DNA of 64,000 nt from Silene conica (lineage: Eukaryota > Streptophyta > Magnoliopsida > Caryophyllales > Caryophyllaceae), in the NCBI GenBank assembly GCA_029255685.2, contig CM055313.2, positions 50,996,579-51,060,578 of the forward strand. The letters run 5' to 3'. The notes under the pieces were generated by a model. It was not told the origin of the DNA. It saw nothing but the letters and a program-made list of their open reading frames with translations, and made no database searches. Below are positions 42,601-53,681 of this stretch, piece after piece (positions within the stretch are counted from its first letter, which is position 1; every line of letters starts with the position of its first letter). The translations under genes and the position numbers were made by a program.

Positions 42601-43901
42601 GAAACTGCCTTGCCATAAATCATATTGTGTAACGAGAAAATACAACTATTATTCTCTATTACAAATGAAAAACCAAGTTTGTCAAGTGCAGAAACATAAA
42701 TAATGTTTTTGGATAAACTAGGAACATAATAACAGTTATACAATGATAAATCGAATCCATTTGGAAGCTGGATCATGTATGTTCCCCTCGAGACTGCAGC
42801 AACTCATGCTCCATTACCGACACGCAGGTCAACCTCACCCTTTATGAGGGGCTCGAGGTTTTGGAAGCCCTACACATGATTACACAGATAAGAACCACAA
42901 TAAGTATCTAGTACCCAAGTTTTGTAACTTGCATGGTTAATCTCAATCATGTGAATAAAATAAGAAGAAGACATACCAACAGGAGTAACGCGGCCTGCCT
43001 TAATGTCCTCACGATACACGGGGCACGTGCGCCTCCAATGCCCAGTCTTGTGGCAATGGTGGCATTCCATGCTTGTATCCTTGCTCTTTGTCTTACCCTG
43101 TGAGTTGCTCGACTCACCGGGTCCACTCTTAGCAAATCCCGACTTCTTGAACTTAGGCTTACCTACCGCTAGGTCGCCTTGAGCTTTCGCTTTCCCTTTA
43201 CCTTTGCCTTTACTGGAGATCATGAGAACATCCTGCTTCACGCTCCCACTTAATTTCAAATCCTTCTCGATCTGTACGAGAAGGGAGTGGAGCTCATGAG
43301 GAGTCTTCTTCATGTCGTTCATGTAATAGTTGGTCCTAAAGACGGCGAACCCATCATGAAGTGAATGAAGCATTCGATCAACGATCATGTTCTCACTGAT
43401 CTTGCAGTTCAAGGCCTCCAGTTTCTCGATATTCTCAATCATGTTGAGAATATGTGGGCTAACAGCTTGGCCCTTCTGGAGTTTCGCTTCAAAGAAGCGA
43501 CATGTATGCTCATATGAATCGATTCTCGGAGCTTCGAGAATTCGTTAGTGAGCGTGGTGAAAATCTTGTTTGCACCATGGCAAATGAAGCGTCTTTGCAA
43601 ATTGGATTCCATTGCATAGATAAGTACGTTCTTTAACGCACTCGCTTCCATGACGAAGTCCCTATGAGCACGAACTTCGTTAGCTCTAGCTCCAGTTCCT
43701 GGGTGTGCTGGAATAGGCTCAGTCAAGTACTTGAGCTTTCCGTTAGCAATGGCAGCATTTCGTAATGCCGCCTCCCAGTCAGAAGAAGTTTGACCCATCA
43801 TTCCTCAGTCTAGAAGACTGATTCATGGAATCCATGAAGGCTTTAAGCCAGGATTCTCGTGCTAGATTGGCACTTGGCATTGGGTCTTCACCAGCCATTT
43901 G
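39647..43901 (-). pseudogene. Copia A2 gag-pol, many stops and a partial duplication
   Basis: All domains of the 1343-aa polyprotein are recognisable from ATG near 43901 to VPEL at 39647. Lesions against A4: 1-base changes near 43532 and 43785 in gag; stops near 42867, 42806, 42450, 42063, 41703, 41615 and 40770. Most replace Gln (CAG/CAA) or Arg (CGA), as expected from C-to-T decay of methylated DNA. The RNase H end is doubled: 39675-40095 and 40096-40205 both carry the region, the second with ~200 bp lost. Not functional. Confidence 0.9.
39675..40205 (-). repeat. Partial tandem duplication of the A2 RNase H end
   Basis: The sequence around 'cttcatgcttatcacgt..gaatatct' appears at ~39690-39775 and again at ~40115-40200, each followed by the upstream RNase H portion. 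The two differ at several bases, so they may come from different copies joined by recombination. Confidence 0.75.
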
Positions 43902-45632
43902 TTATTTAGCAGTTTAAATTGTTCGTGTTCTACACCGAAAAGAAGATAAAACAAAACGATATAAGTAACTCGTCGTTGTGATTTAAGTCTATTTTAAACT
44001 GAATTTAAACTCGTAGACTCATGCATTTATATAATTGATCTCCCTCAAGAATTATATAAACGATCCCAAGACTCAATTTTCGTAAATTAATAAGCCAACT
44101 GTTTGGCTAGTTCTACCGTTAGAACTCCTGGTCGATAGATTTCCGTAAATCTCATCTTTTAGTCCATCATAGTCGCTAGATAGTATCTAGTGACCACAAC
44201 GTTGAGATAAAATAAATCATTTGTTCCAACTTACCCGACGTAGAAGGGGTCATAGTATGCCTACCGGCGAAGAAGGAATTCATGGGAGTCTGATTTATAA
44301 AGACTACTCTCAATTTTTGGTTATACGAGGAAGACCCCATCAACTTATATTTATTCATTTTAAGTGAACTAAAATCTAGCATAAACGTGAATGAATGAAA
44401 GTAAGTGATGGCTTAACATGTGACAAGAGACATCTGTATGTCAAAGAAAACTAACGCGTAACCTCTACATGGGTCAGTTTTCAGGCATGTTATAGGTGGT
44501 TTGGTTTTAGGCGGAATATGATGCAAGCTATTATCGATGGAAGCATAATAGAAAGCAATAAATGTAAATAAAAGTCCTAGTGTGGCCTATCCTACCAAAA
44601 TAAACATAAAACAACTTTCGAATCCACCGTTGGACCCTAGAAGCTTGTCTTGATGTTCCATCTTGGTCTTTGCAGCGGGAGTGAGCATCCGGTCTCCGTC
44701 TTTGGTCTTCACAAAATTACTAATTTAAATTACAAATATAAACCTATTTACATTCTAATTCAAATACAAAAGTAATTACAAGGGAAAACAAGAACGGAGA
44801 TTCAAGATCTCAAAATACAACCAAGACTGTGTTCCATCATTACGGAGACACAATCTACTAAGGCCACACTAAGTTACAATCGTTTGCAAAAATTAAATAC
44901 GTTATTAAAAGCATTCAATAGCATTCACAAGACGATAAATAAAATGCGTCAACTAAAACAAATTCATAGGTGACATAATACCGTTGTTATGTTTAATAAA
45001 TTTTACCAAACCACCTTACGTGATTAAAATTATGTGATTAAACTGTTTTAGTCACAATAATCTTAATAAACTTATAATTCATTATCTTAAACCGTTTTAA
45101 AATAATATGTATCTATCGAGTGTGAACCGTTTCACATATGTTAATATACTATTTCTGTATATAGTATATTACCATGGGCCAAGAGAAAATAAAAAAAACT
45201 TCCTTTTATTTTCGAAATTCTGCCAAACAGGGTTGCTCGATCGATTCACTAGAGTACTCGATCGAGTAACCTTGACAGACTGGGTTTTGCTCGATCGAGT
45301 AAAACAGGCACTCGATCGAACCCAAATCAGTTCCAGGAAAACAAAATTTCAGAAAAATTAATGATTTCCAGAAAACTGCTCGATCGAATTAAAACGTGAT
45401 CGATCGAGGAACAGTGTCACTCGATCGAGTACAGCAAGTCTCGATCGAGTGACGGGTTTTCGAGGCAGACTACGAACGAGTAGTAATTCACTCGTTCGTA
45501 GAATCCAAAATACTCGATCGAGCCAAAAAGTACTCGATCGAGTGACGGGCTGTTCCAAAAACTGCTCGATCGAGCAAAAAAGTGCTCGATCGAGTGACGG
45601 GTAGCAGAAGAATGCTACGAACGAGTAAAAAT
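43902..45632 (-). other. Copia A2 leader, main part
   Basis: Collinear with the A4 leader up to ~45230. It then carries a different set of palindrome arms (next entry) until A3 interrupts it at 45633. The remainder, with the primer site, is at 50478-50770. Confidence 0.75.
45235..45626 (-). repeat. Eight paired-palindrome modules with (A/G)CTCGATCGAGT arms
   Basis: Arms with spacers: 45235-45246/45256-45267 (9); 45289-45300/45310-45321 (9); 45378-45389/45399-45410 (9); 45419-45430/45439-45450 (8); 45470-45481/45490-45501 (8, strict inverted CTACGAACGAGT/ACTCGTTCGTAG); 45512-45523/45532-45543 (8); 45564-45575/45584-45595 (8). The eighth has its left arm at 45615-45626 and its right arm at 50485-50496, beyond A3. 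Confidence 0.95.
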
Positions 45633-46625
45633 TGTTGGGGCTGGTGTCCTTGACAATTAAGTACAATGACTTATTAAATCTCTTTAAGGATCACAAGGGC
45701 ATACTTCAGTATTATTACCAGTTGATCCACGTTTATCAATAACGGTTGGCTTGCTAGATAAGTTTGACGTTATTGTCATACGGATGGCGGTGATCAAATG
45801 GTCCCTATACATCACACCTATAGGACACGTTTGAGAGATGTGAAGGTATGAAAATACAGTCACATTTATGCCGAATACGACTAAACAGTTAGTCAGAGGT
45901 ATTGACTAATAAATTAGTCAATAAGATGTTGAGATTATTATTTAATACGGATTAAATAATTTTAGCTAATACGGATTACATGATTAATTCGTAAATTAAA
46001 ATATAAACGGTTATATTTAATTAAATATTGTATTCGCGTATTAATATAAACAGTTATATTAATTTGGGTATTTATACAATATCGTAATTTTATCAGACCA
46101 TTATTAATACATCGACTGCATTAATATCTGATAACATGTATGCGATTTATAATAAAAATCCCGCAAATAATATTTAGCAAATCGGGTCGAATCATGCAAA
46201 GGAATAAGGTAAGAGTGGAGAAAGCCCACTCTTACCCTAATTCGGCCGACCCACCCTAATAGTGCTACATAAGGAGAGTCCTTCTCCTTATGTCAGTAAC
46301 TGTTGAATCATAATTCTCACAATTAGGGTTTTGAGAGCATCCTTCTCCCAAAACTCAGATCTCACATCTAAAACCTCAATAGCTCTCCCAATATTGCAAG
46401 GCAATTGGAGAGTATTTTCTAGCACACGCGGCATCATCTCAATCAAGTCTTGGGTGCAAATTATAGGACGGAATTTACTTTAATTCCTGTTCTTAGGCCT
46501 ATTCAAGCAAGGATCCAAGGTTGTATTTCTTTTCATGTTTTTATTTATCTTATGACAATAATCATAACTGTAATTTTCATTATAATCCTGCAAGTTTAGG
46601 GAGAATACATGCTTTATTCCCCACA
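45633..46625 (+). repeat. 5' LTR of A3 (short form)
   Basis: TGTTGGGGCTGG...TTCCCCACA, 993 bp, without the 74-bp U3 extension of A1 and A4. Confidence 0.9.
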
Positions 46626-46713
46626 AGTGGTATCAGAGCCAGGCCATGAAAATTTTACTTTTGTGTTTTTCATAAGTTTTAAAACCTGAAAAATCGTTTT
46701 CTGTCGCTGAGTC

Positions 46714-47085
46714 GGTCGATCGACCTCCTGTTGCGGTCGGTCGACCGCCTCCTGTGTTGGTTTCTGTTTCGAAAGTTTTTTCTTTTGTGAGTAATCGATC
46801 TTGTTTTTCGATTCCTGTTTACATATTGTTAATTAATCGATATTCTTGACAATATGTGAACCCTTGTTGATGCTAATTTTGATTTACTTGTTTTAATCAA
46901 AGTTTAAAAGGTAAAAACTTGTTTAAGTTTGAAAAGGTGCAGCGTTTTGCGTTTTCTGAAATTCGTTTTTACTGCCTGTTGGTCGGTCGACCTAATTGAT
47001 AGGTCGGTCGACCGATTTTGCTGTTGCAGAAAGTTTCTGTTTCTCGTCTGGAGGTCGGTCGACCACCTGTTTAGGTCGGTCGACC
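46714..47085 (+). repeat. Three paired-palindrome modules in A3 leader
   Basis: 46714-46725/46735-46746 (spacer tcctgttgc), 46981-46992/47002-47013 (taattgata), 47053-47064/47074-47085 (acctgttta). Every spacer is 9 bp. The rest of the leader to 48442 is collinear with A4 and holds no gene. Confidence 0.95.
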
Positions 47086-48442
47086 TCCCCCCTGTAACAG
47101 ACTCGTTTTTTTTTATTTTTCGAAAATAACATGTTTTATTTTCACATGGCCTTTAGTAATATACTATATACGGAAATAGTATATTATTAATTTTGTGAAA
47201 CGGTTCTCCCTCGTTTGATACATATTATTTTAAAACGGTTTAAGATAATAGGATTATAAATTTATTAAAATTGGGTGATTAAAACGGTATAATCACATAA
47301 TTTTAATCCCGTAAGGTGGTTTGGTAAAAATTTATTAATCATAATAACAGTATTATGTCATGTATGAATTTTATTTATATTAGTTGATGCATTTTATTTA
47401 TCGTGTTGTTGAATGCCTTGTGAATGCTTTCAATAACGTATTTAATTTTGCAAACGGTTGTAACTTAGTGTGGCCTTAGTAGATTGTGTTACCGTAATGA
47501 TGGGACACAGTCTTGCTTGTAATTTTGAGATCTTGAATCTCCGTTTTGGGTTTTTGCCATGTAATTACTTTTGTATTTAAATTAGAATGTAAATAGGTTA
47601 TATTTGTAATTTAAATTAGTAATTTTGTGAAGACCAAAGACGGATACCGGATGCTCACTCCCGCTGCAAGGACCAAGATGGAACATCAAGACAAGCTTCT
47701 AGGGTCCAACAGTGGATTCCAAGTTGTTTTATGTTTATTTTGGTAGGATAGGCCACACTAGGACTTTTTATTTACGTTTATTGCATTTATTTTGTGCTTT
47801 CATCGATAATAGCTTGCATCATATTCCGCCTAAAACCAAACCACCTATAACATGCCTGAAAACTGACTCATGTAGAGGTTACGCGTTAGTTTTCTGTGAC
47901 AATACAGATGTCACATGTCAATTGCAAAGCCATCACTTTATTTCATTCATTCACGCATATGCTAGATATTAGTTCACTTAAAATGGATAAATAAAAGTTG
48001 ATGGGGTCTTCCTCGTATAATCAAAAATTGAGACTAGTCTTTATAAATCAGACTCCCATGAATCCCTTCTTCGTCGGTAGGCATAATATGACCCCTTCTA
48101 CGTCGGGTAAGTGGGAACAGATGATTTATTTTATCTCAACATCATGGTCACTCGATAATATCTAGCGACTGAGATGGACTAATAGATAGGATTTACGGAA
48201 ATCTATCGACCAAGAGTTCCAACGGTGGAATTAGCCAAACTGTGGGCTTATCAATATACGGAAATTGAGTCTTGGGATCATTTATATAATTCTTGAGGGA
48301 GATCAATTATATAAATGCATGAGTCTACGAGTTTAAATACAATTTAATATAGACTTAAATCACAACAATGAGTTGCTTATATGGTTTTTGCTTTATCTTC
48401 TTTTCAGTGTAGAACACGTTCAATTAAACTGCTGTATAACTA

Positions 48443-49507
48443 ATGGCTGGTGAAGACCCAATGCCAAGTGCCAAGCTAGCACTTGAATCCTGGCTAAAAG
48501 CCTTCATGGACTCCATGAATCAGTCTACTAGACTGAGGAATGATGGGTCAAACTTCTCTGGCTGGGAGGCAGCACTACGGAATGCTGCCATTGCTGACGG
48601 AAAGCTTAAGTATTTAACTGAGCCAATTCCGGCACACCCAGGAACTGGAGCTAGAGCTAACGAAGTTCGCGCTCATAGCGACTTCGTCATGGAAGCGGGT
48701 GCGATAAAGAACGTACTCATCTATACAATGGAATCCAATTTGCAAAGACGCTTCATAGCCCATGGTGCAAACAAGATTTTCACCACGCTCACTAACGAAT
48801 TCTCAAAGGCTCCGAGGATCGTTTCTTATGAGCATACCTGTCGCTTCTTTGAGGCGAAACTCCAGAAGGGCCAAGCAGTTAGCCCACATATTCTTCACAT
48901 GATTGAGAATATCGAGAAACTGGAGGCCCTAAACTGCAAGATCAGTGAGAACATAATCGTTGATCGAATGCTTCATTCGCTTCATGATGGGTTCGCCCTC
49001 TTCAGGGCCAACTATTACATGAACGACATGAAGAAGACTCCTCATGAACTCCACTCCCTTCTCGTACAGACCGAGAAGGATCTGAAATTAAGTGGGAGCG
49101 TGAAGCAAGATGTTCTCATGATTTCCAGTAAGGGAAAGGGTAAGGGTAAAACTAAAGCTCAGGGCGACCTAACAGTAGGCAAGCCCAAGTTTAAGAAGTC
49201 AGGATTCACTAAGAGTGGGCCAGGTGAGTCGAGCAACTCACAGGGCAAAACAAAGAGCAAGGATACTAGCATGGAGTGTCACCATTGCCACAAGACTGGG
49301 CATTGGAGGCGCTCATGCCCCGTGTATCGTGAGGACATTAAGGCAGGCCGTGTTACTCCTGTTGGTATGTCTTCTTCTTCTTTTATTCACATGATTGAGA
49401 TTAACCATGCAAGTTACGGAACTTGGGTACTAGATACTGGTTGTGGTTCTCATCTATGTAATCATGTGTACGGACAAGTGGGAGATTGTTGGGGCTGGTG
49501 TCCTTGA
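48443..49507 (+). CDS. A3 Gag-only protein with read-through tail (354 aa)
   Basis: Gag as in A4, with CCHC CHHCHKTGHWRRSC at ~279 and the start of protease (VLDTGCGSHLCNHV). At the deletion joint the frame passes into the polypurine tract and LTR, adding YGQVGDCWGWCP before TGA. Gag should form the particle and bind RNA; all enzymes would have to come from a full copy such as A4. The open frame agrees with recent activity. The joint shares 'tgt' with the lost sequence, suggesting microhomology. Confidence 0.85.
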   Translation: MAGEDPMPSAKLALESWLKAFMDSMNQSTRLRNDGSNFSGWEAALRNAAIADGKLKYLTEPIPAHPGTGARANEVRAHSDFVMEAGAIKNVLIYTMESNLQRRFIAHGANKIFTTLTNEFSKAPRIVSYEHTCRFFEAKLQKGQAVSPHILHMIENIEKLEALNCKISENIIVDRMLHSLHDGFALFRANYYMNDMKKTPHELHSLLVQTEKDLKLSGSVKQDVLMISSKGKGKGKTKAQGDLTVGKPKFKKSGFTKSGPGESSNSQGKTKSKDTSMECHHCHKTGHWRRSCPVYREDIKAGRVTPVGMSSSSFIHMIEINHASYGTWVLDTGCGSHLCNHVYGQVGDCWGWCP

Positions 49508-50477
49508 CAATTAAGTACAATGACTTATTAAATCTCTTTAAGGATCACAAGGGCATACTTCAGTATTATTACCAGTTGATCCACGTTTATCAATAACGGT
49601 TGGCTTGCTAGATAAGTTTGACGTTATTGTCATTCGGATGGCGGTGATCAACTGGTCCCTATACGTCACACCTATAGGACACGTTTGAGAGATGTGAAGG
49701 TATGAAAATACAGTCACATTTATGCCGAATACGACTAAACAGTTAGTCAGAGGTATTGACTAATAAATTAGTCAATAAGATGTTGAGATTATTATTTAAT
49801 ACGGATTAAATAATTTTAGCTAATACGGATTACATGATTAATTCGTAAATTAAAATATAAACGGTTATATTTAATTAAATATTGTATTCGCGTATTAATA
49901 TAAACAATTATATTAATTTGGGTAATTATACAATATCGTAATTTTATCAGACCATTATTAATACATCGACTGCATTAATATCTGATAACACGTATGCGAT
50001 TTATAATAAAAATCCCGCAAATAATATTTAGCAAATCGGGTCGAATCATGCAAAGGAATAAGGTAAGAGTGGAGAAAGCCCACTCTTACCCTAATTCGGC
50101 CGACCCACCTTAAGTGCTACATAAGGAGAGTCCTTCTCCTTATGTCAGTAACTGTTGAATCATAATTCTCACAATTAGGGTTTTGAGAGCATCCTTCTCC
50201 CAAAAGTCAGATCTCACATCTAAAACCTCAATAGCTCTCCCAATATTGCAAGGCAATTGGAGAGTATTTTCTAGCACACGCGGCATCATCTCAATCAAGT
50301 CTTGGGTGCAAGTTATAGGAGGGAATTTACTTTAATTCCTGTTCTTAGGCCTATTCAAGCAAGGACCCAAGGTTGTATTTCTTTTCATGTTTTTATTTAT
50401 CTTATGACAATAATCACAACTGTAATTTTCATTATAATCCTGCAAGTTTAGGGCGAATACATGCTTTATTCCCCACA
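49487..50477 (+). repeat. 3' LTR of A3
   Basis: 991 bp, TGTTGGGGCTGG...TTCCCCACA. It is directly preceded by the polypurine tract ggacaagtgggagat. Confidence 0.9.
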
Positions 50478-50770
50478 GAAATACGCTCGTTCGTGGTATT
50501 CAACATACGCTGCTAAGATTTTAAAAACAAAAATAAGTTTATCCTTGATTTCAAACGTGTAAATCAATACTAAACATCAACAAATGATTTATATATTGCT
50601 AAAAATATCGATTAATCAACAATATACAAATCTAAATCGAAAAACATGATCGATTTCACAATAAAAGGCACACGGCCGAGACATCACACGGGTTTTCAAA
50701 AACCGATTTTTAAAACATCTTATTAAAAACACAATTGTAAAATTTTCGTGGCCTTGGCTCTGATACCACT
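50478..50770 (-). other. Remainder of A2 leader with primer site
   Basis: Starts with the right arm of the split module (50485-50496). The primer site in antisense, GGCTCTGATACCA, is at 50756-50768. Confidence 0.8.
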
Positions 50771-51765
50771 TGTGGGGAATAATCATGTATTCACCCTTAA
50801 AATTACAGGATTATAACGAAAATTACATATGTGAATAATTGTCATAAGATGAAAAACAAGAATAAGAGAGTACAACCTTAGGTCTTTTGCGCGAATGGCC
50901 AAAGAACAGGAATTAAAGGAAATTCCCTCCTATAACTTGCACCCAAGACCCGTCTGAGATGATGTCGCGTGTGCTAGAAAAGCTCTCCAATTGCCTTCCA
51001 ATATGGGGAGAGTTATTGTGAGTTTTTTAAGATGTGAGATCTAGGTTTTTGGGAAAAGACAGTTCTCAAAACCCTAATTCTTGTAAAAGTGAGATTACCA
51101 GTAAGAATGAGTAGTCTGACAAAAGGAGAGTCCCTCTCCTTTTGTAATACTCTACTCGGCCGAAATAGGGTTAAAGGGTGAGAGTGAGCTTTCCACTCTT
51201 ACCTTATACTCTTGCGAGATTCGTCCCTAAAGCTAAAATATATTCGCGGGTTTCAATTATAAATCGCATACATGTTATCAGATATTAATGCAGTCGATAC
51301 ATTAATAATGGTCCGATAAAAATACGATATTGATTGTATAATTATGTCAATTAATATAACTCCTTATATTAATATACGAATTTAATATAACCGTTTATAT
51401 TTAATTTACGAATTAATCATGTAATCCGTATTAGCTAACATTATTTAATCCGTATTAAATAATTATCTCAACATCTCATTGACTAATTTAATAGTCAATA
51501 CCTCTGACTAACTGTTTAGTCGTATCCGGCATAAATGTGACTGTATTTTCATACCTTCACATCTCTCAAACATGTTCTATAAGTGTGACGTATAGGGACC
51601 AGTTGATCACCGCGATCCGTAATGACAATAACGTCAAACTTATCTAGCAAGCCAACCATTATTGATAAACGTGGATCAATTGATAATAATACTGAAGTAT
51701 GCCCTTGTGATCCTTTAAGAGATTTAATAAGTCATTGTACTAACTGTCAGGGACACCAGCCCCAA
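50771..51765 (-). repeat. 5' LTR of A2 (short form)
   Basis: Plus-strand reading TGTGGGGAA...CAGCCCCAA, 995 bp. It ends at the inner start, two bases short, next to MULE sequence. The 3' LTR of the same copy carries the U3 extension. Confidence 0.8.
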
Positions 51766-52417
51766 TACTTAGCTCCTTTGAATCGGGATCTGATTTGTGC
51801 CACTCCACATAATTAGCAGCAACTGCTACAGCCAACAGTTGTTGAGCGAGATTCCGTGTTCCTCTCATCTCACGCCGAACCTTGTTTGCTTCACTATAAA
51901 TTTGCCCGCTTGTAGGTTGGGGTTTATCCGGGGTTCTTTGATGAAGACCGTTTTTGATATCTCTCGGCAGAATCGATGCCTGGACTTTTTGCCTCACAAA
52001 ATCTTTCTCTTTGGCATCCAAACCAGCAAAAAATCTATCCCCATGTTTGTAGTTTGTTACTTTGTGGTTGTGATATGCACCCTTCTCCGGAGTCGGAATG
52101 TACCAAACAATCATCTGTTTCCCATTTAGATCATCGACGTAGTCCTGCACGGCTCGAACCCTAAACAATCAATCGCACTTAGCTGTCGCTCTCTTACTGG
52201 GCTTCTCAGGTTTCTCGGGATCGATCTTCTTTCTGGTTCGGCCGTACCTTGAACAACGAAGGTATGATCCGAGCAACTCCGGTTGTCTACGATTTTTGGC
52301 CCCATTTTTTGCTTTTACTAAGGCAAAACCGTTATCAAAAGCTATTTTCCGAGCCCAGTCAAACGCCTCATCCCGACTTTCAAAATATGTATCCGTCTCA
52401 AATAGGCGGTTGTAATT
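51766..52417 (-). pseudogene. MULE transposase gene, N-terminal part
   Basis: Minus-strand reading starts with NYNRLFETDTYFESRDEAFD, then a FAR1-like zinc/DNA-binding region (WARKIAFDNGFALV..YLRCSRYGRTRK) with a stop at 52166-52168, then HNHKVTNYKHGDRFFAGLDA and a linker to DPDSKEL, where copia A2 begins. The layout is that of plant MULE transposases, which bind terminal inverted repeats. Copia C separates it from the first codons at 60807-60847. Confidence 0.8.
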
Positions 52418-53681
52418 TGTTGGGAAATGTGTCCTCAACAATAGTGCGATCACAACAATGATAAAAGATCATTGTCATAAATCTTATGAAAAGAATATGC
52501 AAGGGACGATCCAATATTGATTTAGTCAACTGACCAACATTAATCGGTAATGATTGGCTGACTAGAGTTTAACATTACTGTCGTATGACGGTGGTGGTCA
52601 GTTGATCCCTTTAGGTCACACCTATAGGACTAAGCCCTTAAACGTATATTGATTAATTGTATAGGATACAGATTGATCGATATTCTTAAAACCGTATATT
52701 GAGAAATTAGAGGTTGAATCTTAAGGTAAGATTTATATTTGAAATTGAAATGTGTCAATTGTCAAATGTTAATCGATATTTATGAAATATCGAAATTAGA
52801 ATGAGATGGGTTCGTGGTTATAACAAATGTTGTATGTCGTATTGACGATTATTATAATAACCATATTTTGAGACGGTGATTATGAATTACTAAATAATTT
52901 GTTAAATATGATTTAATTAATTTAGAAATATTATTTATATGATAAATATATTTTAAATTAATACAATTGAAATATGTCACATAAGATGTTACATATTACA
53001 CAATTGTACAAATTACAATTTGTAAAATGAAAGTACATTTTACACAAAAGTGGCGTGTGATGGTGTGTATAATAAGGACTAATTTGTTTAAATTAGTGCA
53101 TGACTAAAACATAATGATTGTGTAGGTATGATACCTATATGTAGCCATGCAAACCTAATTGCTTGTGTAAGACAAGCAATCTATTTTGGTCTTACATAAC
53201 ACACTATCACACGACACACCTAAAACTATCATTATAAGAAGTGAACTTTGTTCACCTTATTCATTCTAACTTATGTTCATCTTTTCTAATGAAAAAGAAG
53301 GTTGAACCATATGTTGTATTTTCTAGTGTAAGAAACTAAATACAATATCCTCTAAAACTATTACTAGATAATATATTTTCTAGTATACTAATATTAGTAT
53401 TAGTACTCGGTTTTAGCCTATTTCCGTCTCCTAGTTCGGGTTCGGTTATTTGGTCCGTTTAAGGTAGGGTCTTGGTGCCTACCCATTGGAGGCAAGCTTA
53501 CTTGGTTGCTCTTGGAGGATCATCCTTAGCATATTTCGGACCGGTTGTAAGAATACGATTCTCGTTATTTCCGCTTTTATTTTGCATGCATAAGATCGAC
53601 TATATTAATATGAGATTAATTAGTAATTTAGTAAGACTAATAATATGGACTAGCTAGTATGACTACCTCTAGTAACCAACA
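52418..53681 (+). repeat. 5' LTR of copia C
   Basis: TGTTGGGAAATG...AACCAACA. The U3 hairpin is at 52526-52605: TCAACTGACC pairs with GGTCAGTTGA, and inside it CGGTAATG with CATTACTG (one G-T). Confidence 0.9.

Larger units (their letters stand above)
45633..50477 (+). mobile_element. Copia A copy 3 (A3), gag-only deletion derivative
   Basis: 5' LTR 45633-46625, primer site 46628-46640, leader with three modules, gag, then directly polypurine tract and 3' LTR 49487-50477. Flanks AAAAT (45628-45632) and GAAAT (50478-50482) agree in four of five bases. Protease (beyond its first motif), integrase, RT and RNase H are absent. The two LTRs look nearly identical by eye. Both start at the inner U3 start, so it inserted in this short-LTR form. 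Confidence 0.9.
38324..51765 (-). mobile_element. Copia family A copy 2 (A2), decayed, split by A3
   Basis: 5' LTR 50771-51765, primer site 50756-50768, leader 43902-45632 plus 50478-50770 (A3 sits between), gag-pol 39647-43901, 3' UTR 38855-39646, truncated 3' LTR 38324-38854. MULE sequence lies on both sides. No target duplication remains, because the left LTR is cut inside and part of MULE is gone. Confidence 0.85.

Noticed and set aside
45235-45626. CRISPR-like array
   Set aside because: Short repeated words with spacers recall an array, but repeats are 12 bp, spacers 8-9 bp, the context is a plant retrotransposon leader, and no cas gene is present.
45358-45666. 102-codon minus-strand ORF
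   Set aside because: It only translates the (A/G)CTCGATCGAGT modules, giving repeated Leu-Asp-Arg words.
51797-52164. Plus-strand ORFs of 110 and 62 codons
   Set aside because: Antisense to the MULE N-terminal fragment, whose minus-strand reading is clearly the coding one.
53472-53657. 61-codon ORF repeated at 60597-60782
   Set aside because: Identical because it lies in the two LTRs of copia C; no domain.
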